Positions 18,601-27,069 are shown, counted from the stretch's first letter. The stretch is DNA of 64,000 nucleotides from Brevundimonas sp. UBA5936 (GCA_002430835.1 DJDA01000115.1:1-64000), one strand, 5' to 3'. A program made the numbers and translations. The notes: generated by a model not told the origin, from the letters alone.

Positions 18601-19095
18601 ATGTTGCCGCAGGATATCGAGGCGATCGCCGAGGTTGTGATCCGTCGTGCCGAGGCGAAGGGCCTGATGATCGCCACGGCTGAAAGCTGCACGGGCGGGT
18701 TGGTGTCGGGCGCCCTGACGGCGATTGCAGGCTCGTCCGCCGTGCTGGACCGCGGGTTCGTCACCTACAGCAATGAGGCCAAGGTCGAGATGCTGGGCGT
18801 GGACAGCGATCTGTTGGCGAGCTTCGGCGCCGTGTCCGAACCGACGGCCCGCGCCATGGCTGAAGGCGCCGTGGCGCGCTCGCGGGCCTCAATCTCGGTG
18901 TCTGTGACGGGCATCGCCGGGCCCGGAGGCGGTTCGCCGCACAAGCCTGTGGGGCTGGTGCATTTCGCTGCGCACGGCCCGAACGGTCAGACCGTGCATC
19001 TGGAGAAGCGTTTCGGCGACATCGGCCGTGATGCGATCCGGTTGGAAAGCGTGCGGACGGCCCTGGGGCTGCTGACGGACGCCGTGTCGGAATGA
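18601..19095 (+). CDS. CinA-family nicotinamide-nucleotide amidohydrolase
   Basis: 164 residues from ATG 18601; the frame extends upstream but without protein-like sequence. This is the stand-alone CinA C-terminal domain (PncC type) with the signature TAESCTGG (residues 26-33), FVTYSNEAK, GAVSEPTARAMAEGA and VTGIAGPGGGS. The family deamidates nicotinamide mononucleotide to nicotinic acid mononucleotide, recycling NAD breakdown products. It overlaps the downstream tusA-like gene by ATGA, forming a two-gene operon. Confidence 0.93.
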   Translation: MLPQDIEAIAEVVIRRAEAKGLMIATAESCTGGLVSGALTAIAGSSAVLDRGFVTYSNEAKVEMLGVDSDLLASFGAVSEPTARAMAEGAVARSRASISVSVTGIAGPGGGSPHKPVGLVHFAAHGPNGQTVHLEKRFGDIGRDAIRLESVRTALGLLTDAVSE

Positions 19096-19337
19096 GCGAG
19101 GCTGTGATGACGGTGGACGCGCGCGGTCACAGATGCCCGGTGCCCAGCCTGCGCTTGCGCAAGGCGCTGGAGGGACGGACGCCGGGCGTCCGGCTGACCT
19201 TGCTGGCCACGGACGCCATGGCGCGGATCGACGTGCCGTTCCTGATGCAGGAACTGGGCGGCCGCGTGGTTCAGATCGACGAGGCGGACGGCGTCCTGAG
19301 CATCACTGTCGAGACTGGCGGCGCTCGGACAGATTGA
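19092..19337 (+). CDS. TusA/SirA-family sulfur-carrier protein
   Basis: 81 residues with the TusA fold and the invariant Cys-Pro motif RCPVPSL (Cys15), the residue that carries the persulfide in sulfur relay. Family members pass sulfur to tRNA thiolation or to molybdenum-cofactor enzymes. The preferred function cannot be decided because no tusBCDE or dsrE genes are nearby. It overlaps the cinA stop (ATGA), and its 3' end overlaps the convergent yihY gene by 35 bases. Confidence 0.88.
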   Translation: MSEAVMTVDARGHRCPVPSLRLRKALEGRTPGVRLTLLATDAMARIDVPFLMQELGGRVVQIDEADGVLSITVETGGARTD

Positions 19338-20232
19338 CGACCGTGTCGGGCAGGGCGGCGGGTTCAGATGGAACCGCGCGAGTCTCCCACTCGATCTCCA
19401 ACTCTGTGGCGAAAGCCCCGCCGTAGAAGACGGCGTTGACGTTCCACGACAGCCAGATCAGCAGCACCACCACGGCGCCGACCGAGCCATAGGTCGCGCC
19501 CAGGTGGACGATCTGCTCGACGTAGATGGTGCACAGCCAGGAGAAGAAGGTGGACATGACCGTGGCCACTAGGCCGCCGATGATCGCCGCCTTCCAGGCG
19601 ACGCGCTTGGCGTGAGCCATGGCGTAGCGGTAGAGCATGGTCAGCCCCAGCCACAGGCCCAGCGCAGGCCACAGGCCATCCAGCGGCAGGGCCAGCCAGC
19701 CGACGGGCTGATCGGCATAGGCGTGCTCCATAAGGCGCGAAGTCACCACGGCGCCCGACACGATGGTGAACAGCACGAAGGCCGCCAGGGCGACCAGGAA
19801 GGCCAGCATGTTGAACTTGAAGAAGCCGAGCGGGTTGGTCTCGTCGTGGATCAGGTTCAACCCGGCCAGCAGGGCCTTGAACCCACGGTGCGCCGCATAG
19901 GCGCCGATCACCAGGGCGATGGCGCTCTGGGCCGAGACGGTGCGCGCCGAGGCGTTCGCCAGACGGTCGATCTCATTCAGGAACAGGGTGCGCGCGGCCG
20001 AAGGGATGACGTCCGCCAGGGCGGCGGCTTGCTCGCTGACCTGTCCGATGGTCAGAACGGCCTTGTAGAAGCCGATCAGGATGGCGATGGCCGGGAACAA
20101 CGCCAGCAGGGCGAAGAAGGACACGCCGCCCGTATAGAGCATGACGTCGCGACCCCAGCTACGGCTGAAAGCCCGCGTCATCAGGCGTAGCCAGAGCCGG
20201 GGTTGGGCCGTGATCGGCTTGGAAAAGGTCAA
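19303..20232 (-). CDS. YihY/BrkB-family inner-membrane protein
   Basis: 309 residues with six predicted membrane helices. The family signature appears as GGVSFFALLALFPAIAILIGFY near the N-terminus (here quoted as separate parts GGVSFFALLALFP and AIAILIGFY) and as YGSVGAVVVLLIWLSWN near the C-terminus. YihY/BrkB proteins were once called ribonuclease BN by mistake; their true role is unknown, perhaps export or envelope maintenance. Its final 12 codons overlap the convergent tusA-like gene. Confidence 0.9.
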   Translation of the reverse strand: MTFSKPITAQPRLWLRLMTRAFSRSWGRDVMLYTGGVSFFALLALFPAIAILIGFYKAVLTIGQVSEQAAALADVIPSAARTLFLNEIDRLANASARTVSAQSAIALVIGAYAAHRGFKALLAGLNLIHDETNPLGFFKFNMLAFLVALAAFVLFTIVSGAVVTSRLMEHAYADQPVGWLALPLDGLWPALGLWLGLTMLYRYAMAHAKRVAWKAAIIGGLVATVMSTFFSWLCTIYVEQIVHLGATYGSVGAVVVLLIWLSWNVNAVFYGGAFATELEIEWETRAVPSEPAALPDTVVNLSERRQSRQ

Positions 20233-20409
20233 ACGGCAGTCTCGATCGTCAACGAAGGGGGCGGATTAACCCCATTCGCAGCAAGGTGAGAAGTCCCAAT
20301 GTCGTCATCGGATGATCAGCCTTGCCCATTGCGGGCCTCGTCGGCGCCGGTATCATGGCGGTTCTGGAGCGGTCGCGGGGGCGAGCCGTCCAGGCCAAGG
20401 AGACAATGT

Positions 20410-21708
20410 TTGGAATCGGATCCGCGCGTTCTGGTCGTCGCCGACGCTGACGATCAGCTTGGCTCGCTTTGCGAAGGGCTGGACCGACTAGGATGGCGCA
20501 CCGTCACGGCGCGCTCGCTTGACGCCGCTCTTCTGGCGGTCTCGGACCTGCCGGTGGATGCGGCCGTAGTGGAGTTGAAGAGTCTTCCGGAAGACGGTTT
20601 GGAGCGCCTGCGTCTTGCCGCCGCTCCGCGCTATCTGTCGATCCTGGGCCTGGGCGCCGCATCAGAGCGTGGAGGCGATGGGTGCGATCTGGTTGTGTCG
20701 ACAGATCCCCATCCTTTGCAGACGGCTTTCCGGTTGGAGCAGTTGACGCGCGCGGCGGTGGCTGAGGAAGAGTTCAGGCTGCGCCAGGCGACGTTTGCGG
20801 CTCACGGCGTCGATCTGCCTGAGCCGACGATGGGCGACACGCCCTTGCAGGTGCTGACGGCGGGCGCGGCCGACCGCCGTTTCCTGGCCCTGTCCAACGC
20901 GCTGGCGGCGGCGGGCGCCGAGGCTGTGGCGGCGCCGACCCCCTATACGGCCTTCGACTATCTGCACGAGCGCGCCTTCGACGCCGCCGTGCTGTGGGGG
21001 GATCGGGACCATGCGCCGGCCTTGTCGATCGCGGCGGGCATGCGTCGCAACACGCGCCTGTATCATATCCCCCTGACCCTCTATCTGCGTGAGAAGGTCG
21101 AGCCTGATCTGGCGGCCCTGTTCGAACGAGGGTTCGCGGACGTCGCCGCCGCAGAGACGTCGGAGGAGGAAGCGGCTGAGCGGGTGCTGGCCTTGGCGCG
21201 CAATCATCGTCGTCGGCAGGGCTTGAGGCGGGCTCTGGACGCTGTGCGCGGTTGCGACCTGATGGACCCGGAGACCGGACTGTTCAGTCGCGACCTGTTC
21301 GCGGGACATCTGGCCCGCATTGCCGAGGGCGCGCGTGAACGGAAACGACGCCTGTCCGTGTGCGTCCTGCGCGTGCCGAATAGCGAAACCATGGCGGCGG
21401 TCCGTACGGGTGGCTGGCTGGAGCGGGCTATGCCCCAGATCGGCGCCATGGTGTCGCGCCTGGTGCGGGTGGAGGACACGGCCGCGCGTCTGTCGACTGA
21501 GACCTTCGCCTTGGCCTTGCCCGCGACGGATCATGATGCGGCGCGCCTGACGGCTGAACGGATCGCGGCGGTGATCGCCTGCACCGCCTTTGACGCGGGA
21601 CCGAACCGCTCGCCCTTCGTGGTTGAGCTCGACGTCGGCGTCGCCGAGATGCGACCGGATGAAACGCCGGCTGACTTGCTGGAACGCGCGTCGGCCCAGG
21701 TGTCCTGA
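20410..21708 (+). CDS. popA: PopA-like c-di-GMP effector with degenerate GGDEF domain
   Basis: 432 residues from TTG 20410, chosen because AAGGAGA lies at the right distance; the ATG at 20299 would add 37 residues that do not look like a receiver domain. Domain order is receiver-like (about 5-115), receiver-like (about 145-265) and GGDEF-like (about 285-430). The active site GGDEF is STETF (362-366), so it cannot make c-di-GMP, but the inhibitory RxxD site is intact (RVED, 353-356) with the correct five-residue spacing. This is the pattern of Caulobacter PopA, which binds c-di-GMP and directs CtrA to ClpXP at the old pole through RcdA. Receiver phospho-acceptor Asp positions also look replaced. 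Confidence 0.85.
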   Translation: MESDPRVLVVADADDQLGSLCEGLDRLGWRTVTARSLDAALLAVSDLPVDAAVVELKSLPEDGLERLRLAAAPRYLSILGLGAASERGGDGCDLVVSTDPHPLQTAFRLEQLTRAAVAEEEFRLRQATFAAHGVDLPEPTMGDTPLQVLTAGAADRRFLALSNALAAAGAEAVAAPTPYTAFDYLHERAFDAAVLWGDRDHAPALSIAAGMRRNTRLYHIPLTLYLREKVEPDLAALFERGFADVAAAETSEEEAAERVLALARNHRRRQGLRRALDAVRGCDLMDPETGLFSRDLFAGHLARIAEGARERKRRLSVCVLRVPNSETMAAVRTGGWLERAMPQIGAMVSRLVRVEDTAARLSTETFALALPATDHDAARLTAERIAAVIACTAFDAGPNRSPFVVELDVGVAEMRPDETPADLLERASAQVS

Positions 21709-21712
21709 CGAT

Positions 21713-21901
21713 CTAGGCGTTGGTGTCATCGTCCAGTTTGTGACCGTCCAGGCGGGCCGCGTCGCGGTCGCGTTCCTTCTGCGTGGTCTCGCGTTCGGCG
21801 CGGGTGCGTCCAAAGGTCAGGCGGTTGGCTTCGGCCGTGCGCTTGGCGGCGGCCTTGTGGCGGGCCTTTCGCGCCTTGTTCAGGTTGACGATCTCACCCA
21901 T
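21713..21901 (-). CDS. DUF4169 family protein
   Basis: 62 residues, very basic and charged (NLNKARKARHKAAAKRTAEANR), the typical DUF4169 opening EIVNLNKARKA. These are small alphaproteobacterial proteins of unknown function. Its start overlaps the stop of the glutathione-transferase gene (ATGA), so the two are translated together. It is convergent with popA, five bases away. Confidence 0.85.
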   Translation of the reverse strand: MGEIVNLNKARKARHKAAAKRTAEANRLTFGRTRAERETTQKERDRDAARLDGHKLDDDTNA

Positions 21902-22494
21902 CAGACATGACCGTCCGGGCTATCCTTGGCCCAGGCGCGTTTCAGCGCCGGGCGGGCGCCGATGCGCTGGACGTAGGCGTCATAGGGTTCGCCCGCGGGC
22001 ATGGCCGCGCGGAACCATTGCAGCAGACTGCCGAACAGGATGTCGAGGGCCGAGAAGTCGCCCAGGATGTAGCCGCCCCCCTGGATCGCCGTGCGCCAGC
22101 GCCGGTCTAGTTCGGCATAGGCGGCCTTTTGCGTCTCGTTCCAACTGGCGGGCGGACCGGACGTCAGCACCGTCTCCAGCACATTGTTGTAGAGGCCCAG
22201 CCACGACAGATATTCCGCCCGGCGCGGATCGGCCGGCCCCGGCGCCAAGCCCGCCTCAGGGTGACGATCTGTCAGGAACAGGAAGATCAGCACCGATTCG
22301 ATCAGCACCTGGCCGCCGACTTCGAGCGCCGGGGCCTGCTTCAGCGGATGGGGGTTGGCTGGGTCGGTTCGACCCTGACCCTCACGCCGCAGAATGTCGA
22401 CGTAGTGGACGCGATAGTCGGCGCCCAAATCCTCCAAAAGCCATAGAAGGCGGGTCGATCGGGACTGCGGCGCGTGATGAACGATCATCGACAT
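21901..22494 (-). CDS. Glutathione S-transferase family protein
   Basis: 197 residues from ATG 22494; the frame runs 36 codons further upstream without protein-like sequence. The thioredoxin-like N-terminal half starts MSMIVHHAPQSRSTRLLWLLED, with the catalytic Ser/Arg region, APALEVGG (cis-Pro) and LIESVLIFLFL (glutathione-contacting ES). The C-terminal half is the all-helical domain with GDFSALDILFGSLL, the N-capping box. It probably conjugates glutathione to electrophiles; the substrate is unknown. It is the first gene of an operon with DUF4169. Confidence 0.9.
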   Translation of the reverse strand: MSMIVHHAPQSRSTRLLWLLEDLGADYRVHYVDILRREGQGRTDPANPHPLKQAPALEVGGQVLIESVLIFLFLTDRHPEAGLAPGPADPRRAEYLSWLGLYNNVLETVLTSGPPASWNETQKAAYAELDRRWRTAIQGGGYILGDFSALDILFGSLLQWFRAAMPAGEPYDAYVQRIGARPALKRAWAKDSPDGHV

Positions 22495-22579
22495 TGTGAA
22501 CTTCCTCGCCTGGCTTTGCGGTGAACCCTCTAGCGGCCGGGCCGTTCCGGGACGGTCCCCATAGTAACGGAGAGCGTCA

Positions 22580-22813
22580 ATGATAAACGCCTCGATGATC
22601 AAGGAACATCAGGAAGTCGTCGGTTCGGACGGCGGTCACGTCGGTCGCGTGGACCATGTGATGGGCGACCAGATCGAACTGGCCAAGCTGGATCTGGGTT
22701 CAGGCCTCAAGCACCACATGATCCCCGTCACCTGGGTCACGCGCGTGGATGAACATGTGCATCTGAACATGACGAAAGACGAGGCCAAGGCGCGCTGGAC
22801 CGAGAAACACTAA
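22580..22813 (+). CDS. DUF2171 family protein
   Basis: 77 residues. The sequence MIKEHQEVVGSDGGHVGRVDHV followed by ITW-like VTWVTRVDEHVHL is typical of DUF2171, a PRC-barrel-like small protein (quoted in parts: IKEHQEVVGSDG, HVGRVDHVMG, IPVTWVTRVDEHV). The role is unknown. A second in-frame ATG seven codons in could also be the start. It is divergent from the glutathione-transferase gene and ends with a hairpin terminator, so it is monocistronic. Confidence 0.85.
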   Translation: MINASMIKEHQEVVGSDGGHVGRVDHVMGDQIELAKLDLGSGLKHHMIPVTWVTRVDEHVHLNMTKDEAKARWTEKH

Positions 22814-22840
22814 GGCGTCGCCTTACTGCGATTTCACCCG

Positions 22841-22867
22841 AGGCCCTGCTGCAATCAGCGGGGCCTT
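22841..22867 (+). terminator. Rho-independent terminator after the DUF2171 gene
   Basis: GGCCCTGCTG pairs with CAGCGGGGCC (one G-U pair) across a CAAT loop and is followed by TTTCG. The T tract is short. Confidence 0.65.
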
Positions 22868-22909
22868 TCGCCATATAGAGGGTATGATTGACGCGAAGGG
22901 GCGACAGAC

Positions 22910-23302
22910 TTGATCCGACTGATCCTGAACCTGCTGTGGTTCTTCCTGGGCGGTTTCGCCTCGGGCCTGGCTTGGCTGTTCGGCGGACTGTTGCTGGCCT
23001 TGACGGTTGTGGGGCTACCCTGGGCGTTTTCGGCATGGCGGATCGCCAGCTATTCCTTTTGGCCGTTCGGGCGCGAGATCGTCTGGCGCGATCCGAACCC
23101 GGCCGATATGGGTGCGGGCTGCCTGGGCGTCGGGCTGAACGTGATCTGGCTGGTGCTGGCGGGATGGTACATCGCCTTGGCGCATATCCTGATCGCCGTA
23201 CCCCAGTTCGTCAGCCTGATCGGCATTCCGTTCGCGTTGAAGAACGTCGAGCTGGCCAAGCTGTCGTTGGCCCCGGTGGGGCGGACGATTCGGGACAGGT
23301 AA
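22910..23302 (+). CDS. YccF-family inner-membrane protein
   Basis: 130 residues starting at TTG with a GAAGGGG ribosome site. The YccF pattern is clear: two hydrophobic helices at the N-terminus (LILNLLWFFLGG), a PFGREIV segment in the middle, and a second half repeating the pattern (GLNVIWLVLAGW, SLIGIPFALKNVELAKLSLAPVG given in parts). YccF proteins are small polytopic membrane proteins of unknown function. It converges with the small gene at 23309-23593. Confidence 0.9.
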   Translation: MIRLILNLLWFFLGGFASGLAWLFGGLLLALTVVGLPWAFSAWRIASYSFWPFGREIVWRDPNPADMGAGCLGVGLNVIWLVLAGWYIALAHILIAVPQFVSLIGIPFALKNVELAKLSLAPVGRTIRDR

Positions 23303-23308
23303 TTACGG

Positions 23309-23593
23309 TTACTGGGTTAGCCAGACTTCTTGGACTTTACAGTTTCGAACGCCAATGGCGACATGAGCAGTGCCGCCAGGCTTCACTTCGTTTGGCGCGT
23401 AGAAAGCAATCACAACGTCTTGATACTGCGTGGAAACTAGCGGTCCGCGCGGCTGGAACCAAGGATGCTCCGTCTTGATCGCTTTTGCTGCGATTTCGTC
23501 GTAATCGCAGTTTTGTAGTATCGGCCACGCCCTTTCGCAACTGCCCAGACCGAGTGCAGTGGCAATGACAAAAAGGGCGTGGCGCTTGTTCAT
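23309..23593 (-). CDS. Small exported hypothetical protein downstream of fumC
   Basis: 94 residues from ATG 23593, five bases after the fumC stop. MNKRHALFVIATALGLGSC looks like a signal peptide ending in a lipobox-like LGSC; the mature part contains two further Cys residues and no known domain. It probably shares the fumC transcript. Its base composition is clearly less GC-rich than the flanking genes, suggesting recent acquisition. Not recognised; function unknown. Confidence 0.55.
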   Translation of the reverse strand: MNKRHALFVIATALGLGSCERAWPILQNCDYDEIAAKAIKTEHPWFQPRGPLVSTQYQDVVIAFYAPNEVKPGGTAHVAIGVRNCKVQEVWLTQ

Positions 23594-23598
23594 GTTTT

Positions 23599-24990
23599 TT
23601 ACTGCGGCGAGATCATCTTCTCGGGGCGGACCCACTCGTCGAACTCTTCGTTGGTCAGATAGCCCCCGCCGACGGCTTCCTCGCGCAGGGTGGTGCCGTT
23701 CTTGTGCGCCGTCTTGGCGATCTTGGCGCAGGTGTCATAGCCCAGCTTGGCGTTCAGGGCCGTGACCAGCATCAGGCTGTTTTCCAGGCCGTGCTTGATG
23801 TTGTCCTCGCGCGGCTCGATGCCGACGACGCAGTTGTCGGTGAAGCTGATGGCCGCATCGGCGACCAGGCGGACCGATTGCAGGAAGTTGTAGGCCATCA
23901 CCGGATTATAGACGTTCAGCTCGAAGTGGCCCTGCGAACCGGCGAACGACAAGGCGGCGTTGTTGCCGAACACCTGGACGCAGACCTGGGTCAGGGCTTC
24001 GCTCTGGGTCGGGTTGACCTTGCCCGGCATGATGGACGAGCCCGGCTCGTTTTCCGGCAGCGACAGTTCGCCCAGACCCGCGCGCGGGCCCGAGCCGAGG
24101 AAGCGGATGTCGTTGGCGATCTTGAACAGGGAGGCGGCGACCGTGTTGATCGCGCCGTGGGTGAAGACCATGGCGTCGTGGGCGGCCAGGGCCTCGAACT
24201 TGTTCGGCGCCGTGGTGAAAGGCAGGCCGGTGATGCCCGCGATCTGGGCCGCGACCTTTTCAGCGAAGCCGATCGGCGCGTTCAGGCCGGTGCCGACGGC
24301 GGTGCCGCCCTGGGCCAGCTCCATCAGGCGCGGCAGGGTCTGTTCGATGCGTTCGATGCCCATGGCGACCTGGTGGGCGTAGCCGCCGAACTCCTGGCCC
24401 AGCGTCAGCGGCGTGGCGTCCTGGGTGTGGGTGCGGCCGATCTTGATGATGTGGCCCCAGGCCTTGGCCTTGGCGTCCAGCGCGGCGTGGAGATGCTTCA
24501 GGGCAGGGATCAGGTCGTTGACCACCTGCTCGGCGCAGGCGACGTGCATGGCTGTCGGATAGGTGTCGTTCGACGACTGGCTCATGTTAACGTGGTCGTT
24601 GGGGTGGACCGGCTTCTTGGAGCCCATCTCGCCGCCCAGCATCTCGATGGCGCGGTTCGAGATCACCTCATTGGCGTTCATGTTCGACTGGGTGCCCGAA
24701 CCCGTCTGCCAGACGACCAGGGGGAAGTGGTCGTTCAGCTTGCCTTCGATCACTTCATTGGCGGCGGCGATGATGGCGTCGGCCAGTTTGGCGTCCAGCT
24801 TGCCCAGATCGCGGTTGGTCTCGGCGGCGGCGCGCTTGACGATGCCCAGGGCGCGCACGACCGGCAGGGGCTGCTTCTCCCAGCCGATCTTGAAGTTGCC
24901 GAGCGAGCGCTGGGCTTGCGCGCCCCAGTAGCGATCAGCGGCGACCTCGATGGGGCCGAAGGTGTCGGTTTCGATACGAACGTTGCTCAT
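23599..24990 (-). CDS. fumC: Class II fumarate hydratase (fumarase C)
   Basis: 463 residues, the normal FumC length. It has the superfamily signature [13 protein letters not shown], the conserved [14 protein letters not shown] and [19 protein letters not shown] segments, and [20 protein letters not shown]. It catalyses reversible hydration of fumarate to malate in the citric-acid cycle without an iron-sulfur cluster. No other cycle gene is adjacent apart from sdhE about 11 kb away. A small hypothetical gene follows on the same strand. Confidence 0.97.
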   Translation of the reverse strand: MSNVRIETDTFGPIEVAADRYWGAQAQRSLGNFKIGWEKQPLPVVRALGIVKRAAAETNRDLGKLDAKLADAIIAAANEVIEGKLNDHFPLVVWQTGSGTQSNMNANEVISNRAIEMLGGEMGSKKPVHPNDHVNMSQSSNDTYPTAMHVACAEQVVNDLIPALKHLHAALDAKAKAWGHIIKIGRTHTQDATPLTLGQEFGGYAHQVAMGIERIEQTLPRLMELAQGGTAVGTGLNAPIGFAEKVAAQIAGITGLPFTTAPNKFEALAAHDAMVFTHGAINTVAASLFKIANDIRFLGSGPRAGLGELSLPENEPGSSIMPGKVNPTQSEALTQVCVQVFGNNAALSFAGSQGHFELNVYNPVMAYNFLQSVRLVADAAISFTDNCVVGIEPREDNIKHGLENSLMLVTALNAKLGYDTCAKIAKTAHKNGTTLREEAVGGGYLTNEEFDEWVRPEKMISPQ

Positions 24991-25095
24991 GTGCGCGGGA
25001 CTCGTCTCTCAGGCGTGGCGGGAAGATGCCGGGCGGTGTAGCACGCAGGCGCGGCGGGGCAAGGCGAGCCGCACTTCACGAAAGGCGGACGGCGC

Positions 25096-25446
25096 GTGGA
25101 CGGCTGGATCGGAACGGGAAAGGTCAGGGCGCGTGAGCAGGGCGAGGCGGTCGAGATCACCATCGACGGCCTGACCACCCAGGCCAAATACTACAAGCCG
25201 CTGGTCTATGAGTTCATGCGCAAGGAATGGACGTCACGACCATCATGGGGCGATTACGTCGTCGAGATCGTGATGGAGCACGTCGGCGATCCGCCGTGGA
25301 TGGACCTGGACAACCTGGCCAAGGCCCTGCTGGACGCCATCAAGGGCTATCTGTTTCACGACGACAGCCAGGTCGCCCGCCTGCTGGTCGAGCGCCGCGA
25401 AGGCGAGCGCGAGCGCATCACCATTCGAGTCTTTCCCCGCAAATAG
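25096..25446 (+). CDS. RusA-like Holliday-junction resolvase family protein
   Basis: 116 residues from GTG 25096. The acidic RusA motif is present: DLDNLAKALLDAIKG (about 76-90) followed by DDSQVARL. These Asp residues bind the metal ions in RusA endonucleases, which cut Holliday junctions. RusA genes are usually carried by prophages, but no phage genes flank this one. It is followed by a strong hairpin shared with the convergent lipoprotein gene. Activity is inferred from the conserved motif only. Confidence 0.8.
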   Translation: MDGWIGTGKVRAREQGEAVEITIDGLTTQAKYYKPLVYEFMRKEWTSRPSWGDYVVEIVMEHVGDPPWMDLDNLAKALLDAIKGYLFHDDSQVARLLVERREGERERITIRVFPRK

Positions 25447-25456
25447 CGCTACGAAA

Positions 25457-25490
25457 ATAGGGGCCGCGCCGGGCGCGACCCCTATCTTTA
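25457..25490. terminator. Convergent hairpin terminator
   Basis: A long stem (ATAGGGGCCGCGC / GCGCGACCCCTAT, one mismatch) lies between the rusA-like gene and the lipoprotein gene, followed by CTTTA on the plus strand and preceded by ACGAAA, which gives T residues on the minus strand. It probably acts in both directions. Confidence 0.7.
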
Positions 25491-25511
25491 AGGTCAGTCT
25501 TGAAGGCAGGA

Positions 25512-26003
25512 TCAGCCTGCTGCGTTGGAGATCAGCGTCTGTACGTCTTTCGGCTTGGCGATGTTTGAGCCGGCGGTCTTATAGGTGGTCAGCTTGCCAC
25601 CCTCCCACAGGCCGACTTCCAGCGCCTTGGTCGCCGGGTCGATCAGCAGATAGGCCGCGTTGACGCCGCCCTCATGCTGCTTGTTGCCCGAAGTGAACAG
25701 GACGGCGCCGTCTTTCTGCAGCGGCGCTTGGGTCTGCATATTGGTCGCCAGGACGTCGAACTTGTCGCCCAGCAGCGTCCTCAGATCGGCCGTGATCGCG
25801 CTGTCTTCCAGAAGCTTGGTCTCGTTGGGATATTTGCCGATCTGGGTGTTCAGGGCGTTCCAGTCAGCAGCGGCGATTTCAGCGGTTGCGGGCACGGCTT
25901 CGGTCGAGGCGGTCGGGGTTTCCGCCGGCGGGGTCGCTTCAGGCTGGCTACAGGCGGCCAGCGTCAGGGAAACGGCGGCGGCGGACATGAGGGACAGACG
26001 CAT
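25512..26003 (-). CDS. Hypothetical lipoprotein
   Basis: 163 residues. A signal peptide ends in the lipobox LAAC (Cys18), and a Pro/Thr/Ala-rich linker (about 20-45) follows. The mature domain has the look of a small soluble alpha/beta domain (ADLRTLLGDKFDVLATNMQ; HEGGVNAAYLLIDPATKALEVGLWEGGKL given as HEGGVNAAYLLID and ALEVGLWEGGKL). Not assigned to a family. Probably anchored in the outer or inner membrane facing the periplasm. Confidence 0.75.
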   Translation of the reverse strand: MRLSLMSAAAVSLTLAACSQPEATPPAETPTASTEAVPATAEIAAADWNALNTQIGKYPNETKLLEDSAITADLRTLLGDKFDVLATNMQTQAPLQKDGAVLFTSGNKQHEGGVNAAYLLIDPATKALEVGLWEGGKLTTYKTAGSNIAKPKDVQTLISNAAG

Positions 26004-26089
26004 GGAAGCGACCTCGCTTAGGTAAGGAAGGGGAGATTACGGCAACGCTTGTCTGCAGCCAAAGGTTGCGCGCCCTTGGCGCGAAGGCG

Positions 26090-26587
26090 TTATTTCTTGC
26101 GGAACTGGTCCAGCGAAACGACCTTCGGGCCGTCGTCGTCCGAGGGCGGAGGCGGGGCGGCGTCCGGGTCGCGCGCAGGCGGCGACAGGGGCGCGACCTC
26201 GGCCTCGACGATTTCCGGCTCGTCGAATTGCAGCAGGAACTGCACGCTGGGGTCGTAGAAGCGGACCACGGCGCTGTAGGGCACGGTTAGCACCTTGGGC
26301 GCGCCGCCGAACTTCAGCATGACCGAGAAGAGGTCCGGCTCGACCGCCAGATCCCAATACTGGTGCTGCAGCACCACCGTCATCTCATCCGGGTATTTGG
26401 CCATGACGTCCGGCGGGACGCTGACGCCCGCGCCGCGGGTCTTGAAGGTGATGTAGAAGTGGTGGGCGCCGGGAATGCCCTCGGGCTCGGCCGCGCGCTC
26501 AAGCGCCAGGCGGATCACGCCGCGCAGGGCGTCCTGGGCGAGTTGCTCATAGTGCATCTCGTCGACAGGGGGAGTTTGATCCGTCAT
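26090..26587 (-). CDS. sspB: SspB-alpha, ClpXP adaptor for ssrA-tagged proteins
   Basis: 165 residues from ATG 26587; the frame continues 30 codons upstream without protein-like sequence. The N-terminal domain (MHYEQLAQDALRGVIRLAL, HHFYITFKTRGAGVSVP, MTVVLQHQYWDLAV) is the alphaproteobacterial SspB fold that binds the tmRNA-encoded tag. The C-terminal tail is disordered and acidic and ends GPKVVSLDQFRKK, the conserved XB peptide that docks on ClpX. The gene follows ssrA on the same strand by about 110 bases, so adaptor and tag gene are physically linked. Confidence 0.93.
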   Translation of the reverse strand: MTDQTPPVDEMHYEQLAQDALRGVIRLALERAAEPEGIPGAHHFYITFKTRGAGVSVPPDVMAKYPDEMTVVLQHQYWDLAVEPDLFSVMLKFGGAPKVLTVPYSAVVRFYDPSVQFLLQFDEPEIVEAEVAPLSPPARDPDAAPPPPSDDDGPKVVSLDQFRKK

Positions 26588-26699
26588 CGGCGCCTCAAGA
26601 AAGGGGAACGCGCGACTGTTACCCGCCCAAGGCGAGCGACGGAAGACGCAGAGTCGCCTGCGGCAAAGGAATTTCAATGTCGAGAGAAGCGCCGGGATT

Positions 26700-27017
26700 C
26701 TGTTGCCAGGCTCCCGACAGGCCCCGCCTAAGGATCTGAACCCCTAGGACTTAAGTGTTCGAAATCAACCGAACCGCATTACGCGGCGAGGCGGACTTCT
26801 CCAGCGAAGTTATCGTTCGCAGTTAGATAAAGGCCCGATACGGTGGGCCAGGACGAGCGAAAGCAATCCTCTTTACACGTCCGTCGATGCTAGTCGGCCC
26901 CATGCTGCCTCCGCCGATAACGCGGGGAAGAAGTTGGTGGAGCCGCCGGGAATCGCACCCGGGTCCGGTCCGCTTATTACAGGCGCGTTTATCGCCATAG
27001 CTCGGGCGAACCCGAGC
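26700..27017 (-). ncRNA. ssrA: Two-piece (circularly permuted) tmRNA
   Basis: On the minus strand the acceptor piece comes first: a hairpin (27000-27017), then a T arm CCGGGTGCGATTCCCGG and GGCTCCACCA ending at 26935. A 33-base intervening sequence follows, then the coding piece starting GGGGCCG at 26901. GGGGCCG pairs with CGGCTCC with a G-U pair at position 3, the alanine identity pair. The tag frame begins at GCG (26818-26820) and reads ANDNFAGEVRLAA then TAA (26779). This permuted gene is typical of Alphaproteobacteria. The outer ends are approximate. Confidence 0.92.
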
Positions 27018-27069
27018 AGGATCAATATAGTATGGGCGACGCGGCCTTCCAAGAGGCTGGCGAAGAAGT

